From Methanoregulaceae archaeon (GTDB lineage: Archaea > Halobacteriota > Methanomicrobia > Methanomicrobiales > Methanospirillaceae), in contig JAJRBV010000075.1 of the NCBI GenBank assembly GCA_028679275.1, positions 1 through 10,595 of the forward strand: a stretch of 10,595 nucleotides of DNA, written 5' to 3'. Of this stretch, positions 1 to 5,580 are shown one piece after another. The notes beneath the pieces were generated by a model. That model was not told where the DNA came from, made no database searches, and saw nothing but the letters and a program-made list of their open reading frames with translations. Each line of letters starts with the position of its first letter. The stretch's first letter is position 1. The position numbers and the translations under genes are program-made.

Positions 1-545
1 GTATCGGTGGTGAATGAGCAGGTGCGGTGGATGATGGCTATCGGGTCTCTGAGGCCTATCAGGAAGGCCGCGCCTCCGGCGGCAGCAGTGTACTCGAGGG
101 CATCGCTCGGCGCGCCCTGTGCAACATCCGAACCGATGGCAAATCCATACCGGATCATCTGGCTCTTTGCGAGTCCCATGCAGGTCTGGATCGCAGCGGT
201 TCCGGCCTTGCAGGCAAACTCGTAATCTGCTGCGGTCATGCAGGGGGTGGCCCCGATCGCCTCCCCGACCGTGCATGCCGTCGGCTTCACTGCGTACGGG
301 TGGGACTCCGAGCCTACGTATACTGCCCCTATCTCGCAGGGATCGACATCCCTTCTTCTGAGTGCGTTTCTTGCCGCCTCGACTGCGATGGTGGCTGTAT
401 CCTCATCAAGGTCCGGGACAGACTTCGAATACACTCCAAGTCCGCCTGTCACGTCATCGGCATTTGCGCCCCAGACCCGGGTGATCTCTTCCACCTTTAT
501 CCGGTAACGGGGGATATAGACCCCGTATGTGATGATTCCTACCAT
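1..545 (-). CDS. Hydroxymethylglutaryl-CoA synthase, archaeal type (3' part beyond left edge)
   Basis: The 181 visible N-terminal residues begin [16 protein letters not shown], typical of archaeal HMG-CoA synthase. This cytoplasmic enzyme condenses acetyl-CoA with acetoacetyl-CoA to HMG-CoA in the mevalonate route to isoprenoid lipids. Glu80 ([12 protein letters not shown]) and Cys112 ([10 protein letters not shown]) match the catalytic Glu and the acyl-accepting Cys of this thiolase-fold family. Archaeal members are about 350 residues, so roughly half is missing. The start at 545 lies inside the last codons of the upstream regulator (7-nt overlap), which implies translational coupling. In many archaea the acetoacetyl-CoA thiolase and a DUF35 protein follow this gene and would lie off the left edge; that is expectation, not observation. 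The family call is firm. Confidence 0.93.
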   Translation of the reverse strand, partial: MVGIITYGVYIPRYRIKVEEITRVWGANADDVTGGLGVYSKSVPDLDEDTATIAVEAARNALRRRDVDPCEIGAVYVGSESHPYAVKPTACTVGEAIGATPCMTAADYEFACKAGTAAIQTCMGLAKSQMIRYGFAIGSDVAQGAPSDALEYTAAAGGAAFLIGLRDPIAIIHRTCSFTTD

Positions 546-1249
546 CGTTCATCCCTCAGGATTTCGCCTATCTCATCAATGCCCGTCATCGTGCAGAGCA
601 CGGTGATATGATCCCGCTCTGCCATCTTTGGCACGAGCGGGTGGACGAGCTCCGGTTCGATCCCCTGGAGAACCACGCATCGTGGTTTGAACGGGGTAAC
701 CCGTATCGCTACCATAGGGGACTTTCCGGAAGTCACATCGGTGAATATAAGTGCCCGCTCCGTGCTCCACCCGTATATCCGGTTGAACTCATTTGATGAG
801 AGCTGGGTAATTGCGTTGAGACTGTTGACAATCGTATAGCCGAAAATTGACTGGCTCAGGGAACCGCAGAGCGTTTTGCACGAGAGCAATTCGGCAAACC
901 TTGAAAGCATCACCGGTGAAGGGTAATCGAAGATGTCATAGATGACATTATCGTCAATATCGGTATACAGGATCTTTGCAAATTTTTTGATATACTTCCC
1001 GCCATTTGCCTCATCGATGGAAAGGATCGTATCGACGATTTTTCCAACGACAGCAGTGCCCGGGCTTTTTCTTCTCCCGCTCTCGTAATCGCTGATCACT
1101 GACGGGGAAACTTCGAGATGCTCACAGAGCACGCCCTGGGGAATGTTGAAACTCATTCTCCATTTCTTCAGGGCCTTGCCCGGAGAGTCTGAAAGCGTGA
1201 TCTCCCCTGCCATTTTTTCGGCAAGCAGATACCGCACATCAGATTTCAT
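539..1249 (-). CDS. HTH (XRE-like) transcriptional regulator, COG1709 type
   Basis: This 236-residue protein has an XRE-type helix-turn-helix at about residues 24-80; the segment [18 protein letters not shown] followed by [11 protein letters not shown] is the scaffold and recognition-helix region. Residues 90-236 form an archaeal C-terminal domain without a catalytic motif that I recognise. The length and position directly before HMG-CoA synthase resemble the COG1709 'predicted transcriptional regulator' that accompanies the synthase in other methanogens; that comparison is from memory. Its stop lies 7 nt inside the synthase gene, so the two are co-translated. It may regulate the mevalonate genes or itself; the ligand is unknown. 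The start at 1249 is supported by a TATA-like stretch about 30 bp upstream and no Shine-Dalgarno, so the mRNA is probably leaderless. Confidence 0.85.
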   Translation of the reverse strand: MKSDVRYLLAEKMAGEITLSDSPGKALKKWRMSFNIPQGVLCEHLEVSPSVISDYESGRRKSPGTAVVGKIVDTILSIDEANGGKYIKKFAKILYTDIDDNVIYDIFDYPSPVMLSRFAELLSCKTLCGSLSQSIFGYTIVNSLNAITQLSSNEFNRIYGWSTERALIFTDVTSGKSPMVAIRVTPFKPRCVVLQGIEPELVHPLVPKMAERDHITVLCTMTGIDEIGEILRDERW

Positions 1250-1273
1250 GCCACACTATGAGGGCAGGGGGGC

Positions 1274-1285
1274 TGATAAAATTAA
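1274..1285 (-). promoter_or_regulatory. Possible TATA box of the HTH regulator-HMG-CoA synthase operon
   Basis: On the minus strand this reads GTTAATTTTATC and sits about 25-36 bp before the start at 1249. It is the only AT-rich block in that stretch. The spacing fits a leaderless archaeal transcript. The match to the archaeal TATA consensus is moderate. Confidence 0.35.
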
Positions 1286-1325
1286 CGAACTCGGCTTCGA
1301 CATTTCACGAAATTTTTCCCATACG

Positions 1326-1364
1326 ATACTCATAAATAATAAGCATCTCAATTTTGATAAGTAT
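1326..1364. promoter_or_regulatory. Candidate operator: imperfect palindrome around the rbkR TATA box
   Basis: The left arm ATACTCATAA (1326-1335) and right arm TGATAAGTAT (1355-1364) are inverted with 8 of 10 matching positions, enclosing the TATA box and abutting the ATG. A direct repeat, ATAAGCAT (1339-1346) and ATAAGTAT (1357-1364), lies in the same region. RbkR proteins are known to bind palindromes upstream of riboflavin genes, so autoregulation is plausible. The region is AT-rich, so chance symmetry is possible. Confidence 0.3.
1332..1341 (+). promoter_or_regulatory. TATA box of the rbkR-ribB operon
   Basis: ATAAATAATA is centred about 28 bp before the ATG at 1365, placing transcription start at or within a few bases of the ATG. 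There is no Shine-Dalgarno before the ATG, so a leaderless mRNA is likely. Imperfect inverted arms flank the box (see 1326-1364). Confidence 0.5.
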
Positions 1365-2030
1365 ATGATCTTACCCGAGGATCTCCAGTGCCTGAAAGAG
1401 ATCGCCGTGAAGGGTGGACTGAAGGGGCCGGTGTGGGTCTCTTCCCAGTCTCTTGGGAGCGCGCTTGGCACGAGCCCGCAGACCGCTTCACGGCGACTCC
1501 AGTCGCTCGAGCGGAACCACCTCCTCTCCCGTTCGGTCAACCCTGACGGTCAGTATGTCACGATCACCCGGTACGGGGAGGAGCTGCTGCGGCATGAGTA
1601 TGCGGATTACTGCCGGGTATTTGGGAGCGGTCGGGAAGAATTCATACTCCAGGGTGCGGTGGTTTCCGGACTCGGGGAAGGCAGGTATTACATGAGCCTT
1701 GAACCCTATGTGCGGCAGTTCTCTGAAAAGATCGGGTTTGCTCCCTATCCGGGGACCCTGAACATCAGGCTTGAACCATCCAGCATCCAGATACGAAAAC
1801 GGCTGGACCAGCTGGAATGGGTAAGGATACAGGGATTTTCAGCGGAAGGCCGTACATTCGGCGACGCCCGCTGCCTGCCCTGCAGGATAGAGGGTATTCC
1901 CTGCGGCATCGTAATCCCGGGAAGATCCCATTACCCGGACGATGTCCTCGAACTGATTGCACCAGTGTCTCTCCGGGAGTCGCTCCGGGTGAATGATATG
2001 GATGAAGTGAAGGTTGAGGTGGCCCCATGA
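1365..2030 (+). CDS. ribK: CTP-dependent riboflavin kinase with N-terminal HTH (RbkR)
   Basis: This 221-residue protein has two parts. Residues 1-85 form a winged HTH, with the recognition region SPQTASRRLQSLERNHLL. Residues 90-221 form the DUF120 kinase domain, with GLGEGRYY (102-109), the stretch GFAPYPGTLNIRL and the segment IPGRSHYPDDVLELIAP. The kinase makes FMN from riboflavin using CTP, as in Methanocaldococcus MJ0056; FAD synthesis needs a separate enzyme. The combined architecture matches RbkR, an archaeal regulator of riboflavin genes that is also a kinase. The frame opens further upstream (1143), but that extension overlaps the divergent regulator and the promoter. ATG 1365 fits the domain start and the TATA spacing. 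Its stop overlaps the ribB start (ATGA), forming an operon. Confidence 0.92.
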   Translation: MILPEDLQCLKEIAVKGGLKGPVWVSSQSLGSALGTSPQTASRRLQSLERNHLLSRSVNPDGQYVTITRYGEELLRHEYADYCRVFGSGREEFILQGAVVSGLGEGRYYMSLEPYVRQFSEKIGFAPYPGTLNIRLEPSSIQIRKRLDQLEWVRIQGFSAEGRTFGDARCLPCRIEGIPCGIVIPGRSHYPDDVLELIAPVSLRESLRVNDMDEVKVEVAP

Positions 2031-2704
2031 TTGACGATGCATTGAAAGCCCTGCGGGAAGGGAAGTTCATCCTGCTCTATGATTTTGATGACCGGGAGTG
2101 TGAAACGGATTTTGCCATACGCTCTGACATGGTGCGCCCGGCAGATATTGCCCTGATGCGTAAAGATGGCGGCGGGCTTATCTGTACAGCGATTCATCCG
2201 GATGCAGCAGAACATCTCGGGCTGCCGTTTGCCAGTGAAGTGCTCCGTACCCGCACCGGTATCGCAGAAACAGTCGGGGATATCCCCTACGACCGGAAAA
2301 ACCACTCCTCGTTCTCACTCTGGGTGAACCATCGGGATACCTTTACCGGAATCACTGATAATGACAGGGCACTCACCATTACAGCCATTGCAGACCAGGT
2401 GAAACGGAGCCTGAACGGGGGAGGGTGCGACTTCCGCAGCCGGTTCCGATCACCCGGCCATGTGGCAATACTCAGAGCGGCCGAAGGACTTCTTTCCAGG
2501 AGGAGAGGCCAGACCGAGCTCTCTATTGCGATGGCGATCATGGCCGGGATCACCCCTGCTGTAACCGTCTGCGAGATGCTCGATGACCGATCAGGTCTTG
2601 CACTCTCCAAGAAGGATGCACAGGACTATGCGCGGAACCATAAGCTGGTATTCATTGAGGGAGACGATGTTCTTGAGGCATGGGACAGGCGATCGTCTCT
2701 TTGA
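2027..2704 (+). CDS. ribB: 3,4-dihydroxy-2-butanone 4-phosphate synthase
   Basis: This 225-residue enzyme converts ribulose 5-phosphate to 3,4-dihydroxy-2-butanone 4-phosphate plus formate, supplying the four-carbon unit of riboflavin. It carries the acidic metal/substrate loop YDFDDRECETDF (Glu24, Glu26), the GLICTAIHPD segment (51-60), the FTGITDNDRALTI segment (106-118), RSPGH (141-145) and the C-terminal VCEMLDD (181-187). The usual GHTE motif, whose His is a metal ligand in characterised enzymes, reads GQTE here (Gln162, codon 2510-2512). All other hallmarks are intact and the length is normal, so activity is likely but the change is worth noting. It is not fused to a GTP cyclohydrolase II domain, as is usual in archaea. 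It follows rbkR with an ATGA overlap. Confidence 0.93.
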   Translation: MIDDALKALREGKFILLYDFDDRECETDFAIRSDMVRPADIALMRKDGGGLICTAIHPDAAEHLGLPFASEVLRTRTGIAETVGDIPYDRKNHSSFSLWVNHRDTFTGITDNDRALTITAIADQVKRSLNGGGCDFRSRFRSPGHVAILRAAEGLLSRRRGQTELSIAMAIMAGITPAVTVCEMLDDRSGLALSKKDAQDYARNHKLVFIEGDDVLEAWDRRSSL

Positions 2705-2713
2705 TAGGGCGCT

Positions 2714-2735
2714 CCCCCTTTTCACTATCCCTTTT
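2714..2735 (+). terminator. Possible T-run terminator after ribB
   Basis: Two short pyrimidine-rich T runs (2719-2722 and 2732-2735) follow the ribB stop by 14-31 bp without a hairpin. Archaeal RNA polymerase can terminate on T runs alone, but these are short. Confidence 0.25.
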
Positions 2736-2765
2736 CTGAATCATGCAGATCCCGGCCTGCCTGAA

Positions 2766-2814
2766 CCGGCATGAATATCCCGGATGTTCCGGGAACTATA
2801 CTGGTTCATGCCGG
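2766..2814. repeat. Nested inverted repeat (two perfect stems)
   Basis: The outer arms CCGGCATGAA (2766-2775) and TTCATGCCGG (2805-2814) are perfect 10-bp complements. Inside them, TCCCGGA (2778-2784) and TCCGGGA (2788-2794) form a 7-bp stem with a TGT loop. The structure lies about 60 bp after ribB, with a TTTTT run further on at 2868-2872. It could be a 3' UTR structure, part of a small RNA, or a protein-binding palindrome. Confidence 0.7.
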
Positions 2815-2908
2815 ATTACCCATCCCGGGTATGGCAGCAATCCGGGCTGTGATACCGGTTTACCGCCTTTTTCCTTTGAATACAATCCTTCCGAAAATCT
2901 CTGTCCCC

Positions 2909-2914
2909 TATAAA
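2909..2914 (+). promoter_or_regulatory. TATA-like box without a following gene
   Basis: TATAAA within CCTATAAAC in a GC-rich surrounding. Transcription would start near 2935-2938. No gene follows at the right distance, so it may drive a small RNA or be fortuitous. Confidence 0.3.
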
Positions 2915-2935
2915 CGCCGCTGATGGCCAGTACCG

Positions 2936-3022
2936 GACAGGGACAGCGGGATGGTGACAGGAATCATCAATCGTGCAGGGTGTGTATTGGGGTACCTGCG
3001 TGTACCCCTGCCCCGTGTTTTT
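2936..3022 (+). ncRNA. Speculative small RNA candidate
   Basis: The expected transcription start from the TATAAA at 2909-2914 and the hairpin plus TTTTT at 2989-3022 would bound a transcript of about 87 nt. I recognise no known RNA family (not a tRNA, and no clear box C/D motifs). Support is structural only. Confidence 0.2.
2989..3022 (+). terminator. Hairpin followed by T run
   Basis: GGGGTAC (2989-2995) and GTACCCC (3002-3008) form a perfect 7-bp stem with a 6-base loop. A TTTTT run lies at 3018-3022, nine bases after the stem. The gap is longer than in a classic intrinsic terminator. Confidence 0.35.
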
Positions 3023-3035
3023 CGAACTTAAAACA

Positions 3036-3103
3036 GAGGTTCCCCTCTCACAGGTTACTGAAGCATACTAGACTGAAGGGAAAACCAGAGCAGGGGGAAC
3101 CTC
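3036..3103. repeat. 10-bp perfect inverted repeat with 48-bp spacer
   Basis: GAGGTTCCCC (3036-3045) and GGGGAACCTC (3094-3103) are exact complements. Each arm can also fold locally: GAGG/CCTC around TTCC on the left, GGGG/CCCC on the right. This could be alternative RNA folding or the ends of a tiny repeat element. I see no target duplication. Confidence 0.6.
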
Positions 3104-3182
3104 CCCTCGATCTCGAAACCGGTGAAATCGCGGAAGCAGTTCTCTGCCCCGTGCAGGGTATTGCTGTTGGATAACCCGGTAC

Positions 3183-3344
3183 TCATTTTTTTGCAAGTGT
3201 CAAAAGAGCTTCATCAGGGAGAAGCTTGGCAATGGAGCTCTTTGTCGGGCAGCGCCCGGTTTTGATCCCCCGTGCCTTTGCCTCCTCCTTCAGCACTTTC
3301 AGGTCAAGGTTTTTGACCAGTTCAGCCCTTTTCTTTTCATCCAT
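3183..3344 (-). CDS. Small SAP-like hypothetical protein
   Basis: This 53-residue lysine-rich protein contains [17 protein letters not shown] followed by [13 protein letters not shown]. The pattern of two helices joined by a G-x-K-T-G-like turn resembles SAP or Rho-N type DNA-binding modules. The frame extends upstream to an ATG at 3377, but I chose ATG 3344 because a TATA-like CCTTTATTG (3375-3383) would start transcription near 3353, downstream of that alternative. It lies 49 bp after the RPA-associated gene on the same strand and probably has its own promoter. A nucleic-acid binding role is inference from the fold pattern and location. It is short enough that its status as a gene is not certain. 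Confidence 0.6.
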   Translation of the reverse strand: MDEKKRAELVKNLDLKVLKEEAKARGIKTGRCPTKSSIAKLLPDEALLTLAKK

Positions 3345-3374
3345 CGTTGATCGGACGGAAATGTCTTTGCAGAA

Positions 3375-3383
3375 CAATAAAGG
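3375..3383 (-). promoter_or_regulatory. Possible TATA box of the SAP-like gene
   Basis: The minus-strand sequence CCTTTATTG is centred 35 bp before ATG 3344, giving a predicted leader of about 10 nt. It lies in the gap after the RPA-associated gene. Confidence 0.35.
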
Positions 3384-3393
3384 TTACTACCAA

Positions 3394-3987
3394 TCACATC
3401 CGTAACTGCGAGAGTGCGTCAAACACCATCTTCCGGAACACCGCGGGATCGGTATGGTACTCCTTCTGCGCCCTCTCCCCGTACGGGGTCGCTCCCATCC
3501 GGTCAATACGGTCAAGGGTGGCGAGAGAACAGTCGAGTACCCAGCGGTCCCTCGTGTCCTTGTCAACCGCAGTAACTGATTCGCACCGGATCGAGATCAG
3601 GGTCGCCCCATCAGGGGTTTCGTACACGTTCGGTTTTCCGGTAACTGCCACAAACGAGGGGGCTTCGATCCGTGCGATCTGCTGCATCGCTTCAGGCTGG
3701 TAACTCCCTGCCATGATGAAGAACGTGCCAGTCGGATCCACCACCCTCGCCCGGTAGAACATGTTCTGCTCTCCCTGCTTCTTCTTCTCTGTGAGGGTAC
3801 CGACAAGAAACACCCTGTTACATCGTTCTCCTGTCGGAAGGAGCACATACGTTGGGCTCTTTTCATCCTCCCCTTCCCGGAAGTGAATCCGGGTCTCCCG
3901 GAGTTCTGCGGCAAACACCCTCCGGGCAGGTTCCCGCTCGAATGTTCCCTCCCTTCGTGCAAAGGAAGGTCTATCCGGCATCGCCAT
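3394..3987 (-). CDS. RPA-associated OB-fold protein (COG3390, RPAP type)
   Basis: This 197-residue protein resembles the archaeal COG3390 family, described as an RPA-complex or RPA-associated subunit. An OB-fold core spans about residues 55-145, with RVFLVGTLTEK, the strand FYRARVVDPTGTFFIMAG (77-94), and FVAVTGKPNVYETPDG (112-127). The C-terminal helix region (175-197) ends in FRKMVFDALSQLRM. No zinc cluster is present. The ATG shares one base with the stop of the RPA large subunit (TGATG), so the two are translationally coupled and probably form a complex protecting single-stranded DNA in replication and repair. In haloarchaea the equivalent rpa operons often carry a phosphoesterase gene too; none is here. 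Confidence 0.85.
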   Translation of the reverse strand: MAMPDRPSFARREGTFEREPARRVFAAELRETRIHFREGEDEKSPTYVLLPTGERCNRVFLVGTLTEKKKQGEQNMFYRARVVDPTGTFFIMAGSYQPEAMQQIARIEAPSFVAVTGKPNVYETPDGATLISIRCESVTAVDKDTRDRWVLDCSLATLDRIDRMGATPYGERAQKEYHTDPAVFRKMVFDALSQLRM

Positions 3988-5228
3988 CAGAATGACCCCC
4001 CAGCCCTGTTCAGGAGTCCCGGTATCTCACCCGGATCAAAGTGAAGGAATCCGCATTCGGACACCAGAATCCGCTGGTCTATCTCCCTCCCCCTGCAGGT
4101 GAGGTACCGCCCGAGTATCCGCTCCCGTACCCGCAGGAACACTTCGTCCATACCGAGAGGATTATTCTCTGCAAGTTCTTTCGATTCGTGAATTGACATG
4201 CCGGTCAGCTGCTCCGTCGCCTCTCGCTGAACCAGAATCTCACGGGTTTCCCAGCCGTTATCCAGCCACCCCTTAATCCGGAGATCATAGAGAAATCCCG
4301 GCTGGATCTCATGCACCGGGCAGTAATTCTGACGGGAGAGAACACGGTTGCATCCTTCCACCGGGCACCGCTTGATGAGTCCGGACCCGGGTGCGATATG
4401 CACTAGTGCCCCGGAAAATACACCCTCGCCACCGCTTACCGGGATGTCCCCATCCTCGGGAAGAATCGTTGCGGTGGTGAGGTTGAGTGAGATGCGACCC
4501 TGATACTCGTCAACCAGGGCATAGTAGATGCTGTATACCGTACCCGGGACAAGTCGTTCCTTTCCCTCCTCTTTCCATATTACGAATTTTACGGTTCCTG
4601 ATTCATCGCCAACAAGTCCGGACTGGAGCATACGGTCATGGCTGGCTTCCCACTCCTGGATGAATTTTCCTCTGATACTTCCGATACCGGGTGTCAGGTC
4701 CCTTATCGGTATAGTCTTTGGGATCAACGGGGTTTCACTGGTGATCTCCTTTATTGTGGTCCCTGAATGGACCTTTACATTAGGGGATCCCTTATACTCA
4801 TCCACTACTACCGACTCGAAACGGTACCATGAGCCGACTGACAACCGCGGTGCATTTGCTTTTACCCAGACCACAAACCGCATCGCACCCGTGGAATCAG
4901 CAAGGATTCCTGTCTGGGAGATTGCACTTGAGTAGGATCCGGAGAGCGATACGACTTTTGCCTCGATGGTAGCCCAGTCCCCGGACGAGAGCTCGCGAAG
5001 CAGTTTCTTCTCTCCGGCTGCACCGGCAGACCCGGAACCGAGGTCCGGGATGGCGAGGTCACGGGCAAGCTCGTTTAACACGGTACGTTCGGCTTCCTGA
5101 GGCGGCACCCCGAACTCTTCGATGAGACGACGGAGTTTTCCCTCGATTTTTGCCGTATCGGCCTGGTGGCCTTTTGCACTTACTTTCAGGGAGATTCTTT
5201 CCGTTATACTGGAATAATCCATGTTCAT
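3987..5228 (-). CDS. Replication protein A large subunit (archaeal RPA, multiple OB folds with zinc finger)
   Basis: This 413-residue single-stranded DNA binding protein has a helical N-terminus (1-60), OB fold 1 (about 85-163, with ILADSTGAMRFVVW), and OB fold 2 (about 182-256, with LVGDESGTVKFVIW). The C-terminal OB region (about 265-395) contains a Cys3-His zinc finger, with Cys288, Cys293, Cys303 and His306. The two D-S/E-S-TG-x-x-x-F-V-V/I-W strands are the usual RPA OB pattern. It coats ssDNA during replication, recombination and repair. The start at 5228 follows GGAG at 5233-5236 by 4 nt; ATG 5222 (third residue, 10-nt spacing) is an alternative. A TATA-like box lies 33-42 bp upstream. 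It is the first gene of the operon with the RPA-associated protein. Confidence 0.92.
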   Translation of the reverse strand: MNMDYSSITERISLKVSAKGHQADTAKIEGKLRRLIEEFGVPPQEAERTVLNELARDLAIPDLGSGSAGAAGEKKLLRELSSGDWATIEAKVVSLSGSYSSAISQTGILADSTGAMRFVVWVKANAPRLSVGSWYRFESVVVDEYKGSPNVKVHSGTTIKEITSETPLIPKTIPIRDLTPGIGSIRGKFIQEWEASHDRMLQSGLVGDESGTVKFVIWKEEGKERLVPGTVYSIYYALVDEYQGRISLNLTTATILPEDGDIPVSGGEGVFSGALVHIAPGSGLIKRCPVEGCNRVLSRQNYCPVHEIQPGFLYDLRIKGWLDNGWETREILVQREATEQLTGMSIHESKELAENNPLGMDEVFLRVRERILGRYLTCRGREIDQRILVSECGFLHFDPGEIPGLLNRAGGSF

Positions 5229-5260
5229 ACATCTCCAGCACTAGCTAGAACTATCATTCA

Positions 5261-5270
5261 TAGATAAATG
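5261..5270 (-). promoter_or_regulatory. TATA box of the RPA operon
   Basis: On the minus strand CATTTATCTA is centred about 37 bp before ATG 5228. The predicted transcript start near 5240 leaves a leader of about 11 nt that includes the GGAG ribosome-binding site at 5233-5236. Confidence 0.45.
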
Positions 5271-5307
5271 ATCCGGGCGGGTAGCGAAAATGATAGCACC
5301 AGCTGCA

Positions 5308-5317
5308 GATTTAAGTA
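5308..5317 (+). promoter_or_regulatory. TATA box of the DUF1858 gene
   Basis: GATTTAAGTA is centred about 29 bp before ATG 5342, predicting an almost leaderless transcript. The GAGG at 5337-5340 is only one base from the ATG, too close for a normal Shine-Dalgarno. Confidence 0.5.
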
Positions 5318-5341
5318 CCTGCACCCTCAAACAATAGAGGT

Positions 5342-5536
5342 ATGGAAATTACGGCTGACAGCACAATTTACGACCTTCTGAAAGCAAAGCCTGAATCGGC
5401 CGAAGTGCTCTTCAAATTCGGGATGGGCTGTGTAGGATGTGCAATCGCACGCGGAGAAACAATCCGCGAAGCAGCCATGGTCCACGGGATCCCTCTTGAA
5501 GAACTCACGGCTGCACTGGGTATCAGGGAAGCCTGA
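5342..5536 (+). CDS. DUF1858 protein (hybrid-cluster-protein-associated redox disulfide domain)
   Basis: This 64-residue protein begins MEITADSTIYDLLKAKP and carries GMGCVGCAIARGETIREAA with a CxxC pair at Cys30 and Cys33, followed by HGIPLEELTAAL. This is the DUF1858 / 'redox disulfide' domain, often found next to or fused with hybrid cluster proteins in anaerobes. The CxxC pair suggests thiol redox chemistry or metal binding; the actual substrate is unknown. No hybrid cluster protein gene lies beside it here. It is transcribed alone, divergently from the RPA operon, and ends at a hairpin terminator (5558-5580). The length is normal for single-domain members. Confidence 0.88.
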   Translation: MEITADSTIYDLLKAKPESAEVLFKFGMGCVGCAIARGETIREAAMVHGIPLEELTAALGIREA

Positions 5537-5557
5537 AGAAGGCGGGGAGGGAATACC

Positions 5558-5580
5558 GGCGTGTCGACTCACGCCTTTTT
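5558..5580 (+). terminator. Hairpin-T-run terminator of the DUF1858 gene
   Basis: GGCGTG (5558-5563) and CACGCC (5570-5575) form a perfect 6-bp stem with loop TCGACT, followed directly by TTTTT (5576-5580). It starts 22 bp after the DUF1858 stop and overlaps the stop codon of the convergent cbiZ gene. Confidence 0.6.

Larger units (their letters stand above)
2705..3182. other. Gene-free region between convergent ribB and the SAP-like gene
   Basis: I see no convincing gene in these 478 bp. A plus-strand frame at 2923-3174 has no recognisable protein character and poor archaeal codon use. The stretch holds three strong inverted repeats (2766-2814, 2989-3008, 3036-3103). It also has three copies of ATCCCGG (2749-2755, 2777-2783, 2822-2828), a 10-bp direct repeat CGTGCAGGGT (2972-2981, 3150-3159) and another, CTGCCCCGTG (3008-3017, 3144-3153). 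A TATA-like TATAAA lies at 2909-2914. It could encode a structured RNA or be a degenerate mobile or repeat remnant. Confidence 0.6.

Noticed and set aside
27..611. Plus-strand frame of 194 codons opposite HMG-CoA synthase
   Set aside because: The opposite strand encodes a clear enzyme; the frame has no recognisable protein features.
1143..1364. Upstream extension of the riboflavin kinase frame to an ATG at 1143
   Set aside because: It overlaps the divergent regulator and the likely promoter; the known domain start and TATA spacing favour ATG 1365.
2923..3174. Plus-strand frame of 83 codons in the gene-free region
   Set aside because: No domain pattern, unusual composition, and the start is too close to the TATA-like box; overlaps inverted repeats.
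2705..3182. CRISPR array or tRNA in the repeat-rich gap
   Set aside because: The repeats are only 7-10 bp, irregularly spaced and few; no cloverleaf or regular spacer pattern.
3345..3377. Longer N-terminus for the SAP-like protein (start 3377)
   Set aside because: The TATA-like box lies at 3375-3383, so transcription would begin after this ATG.
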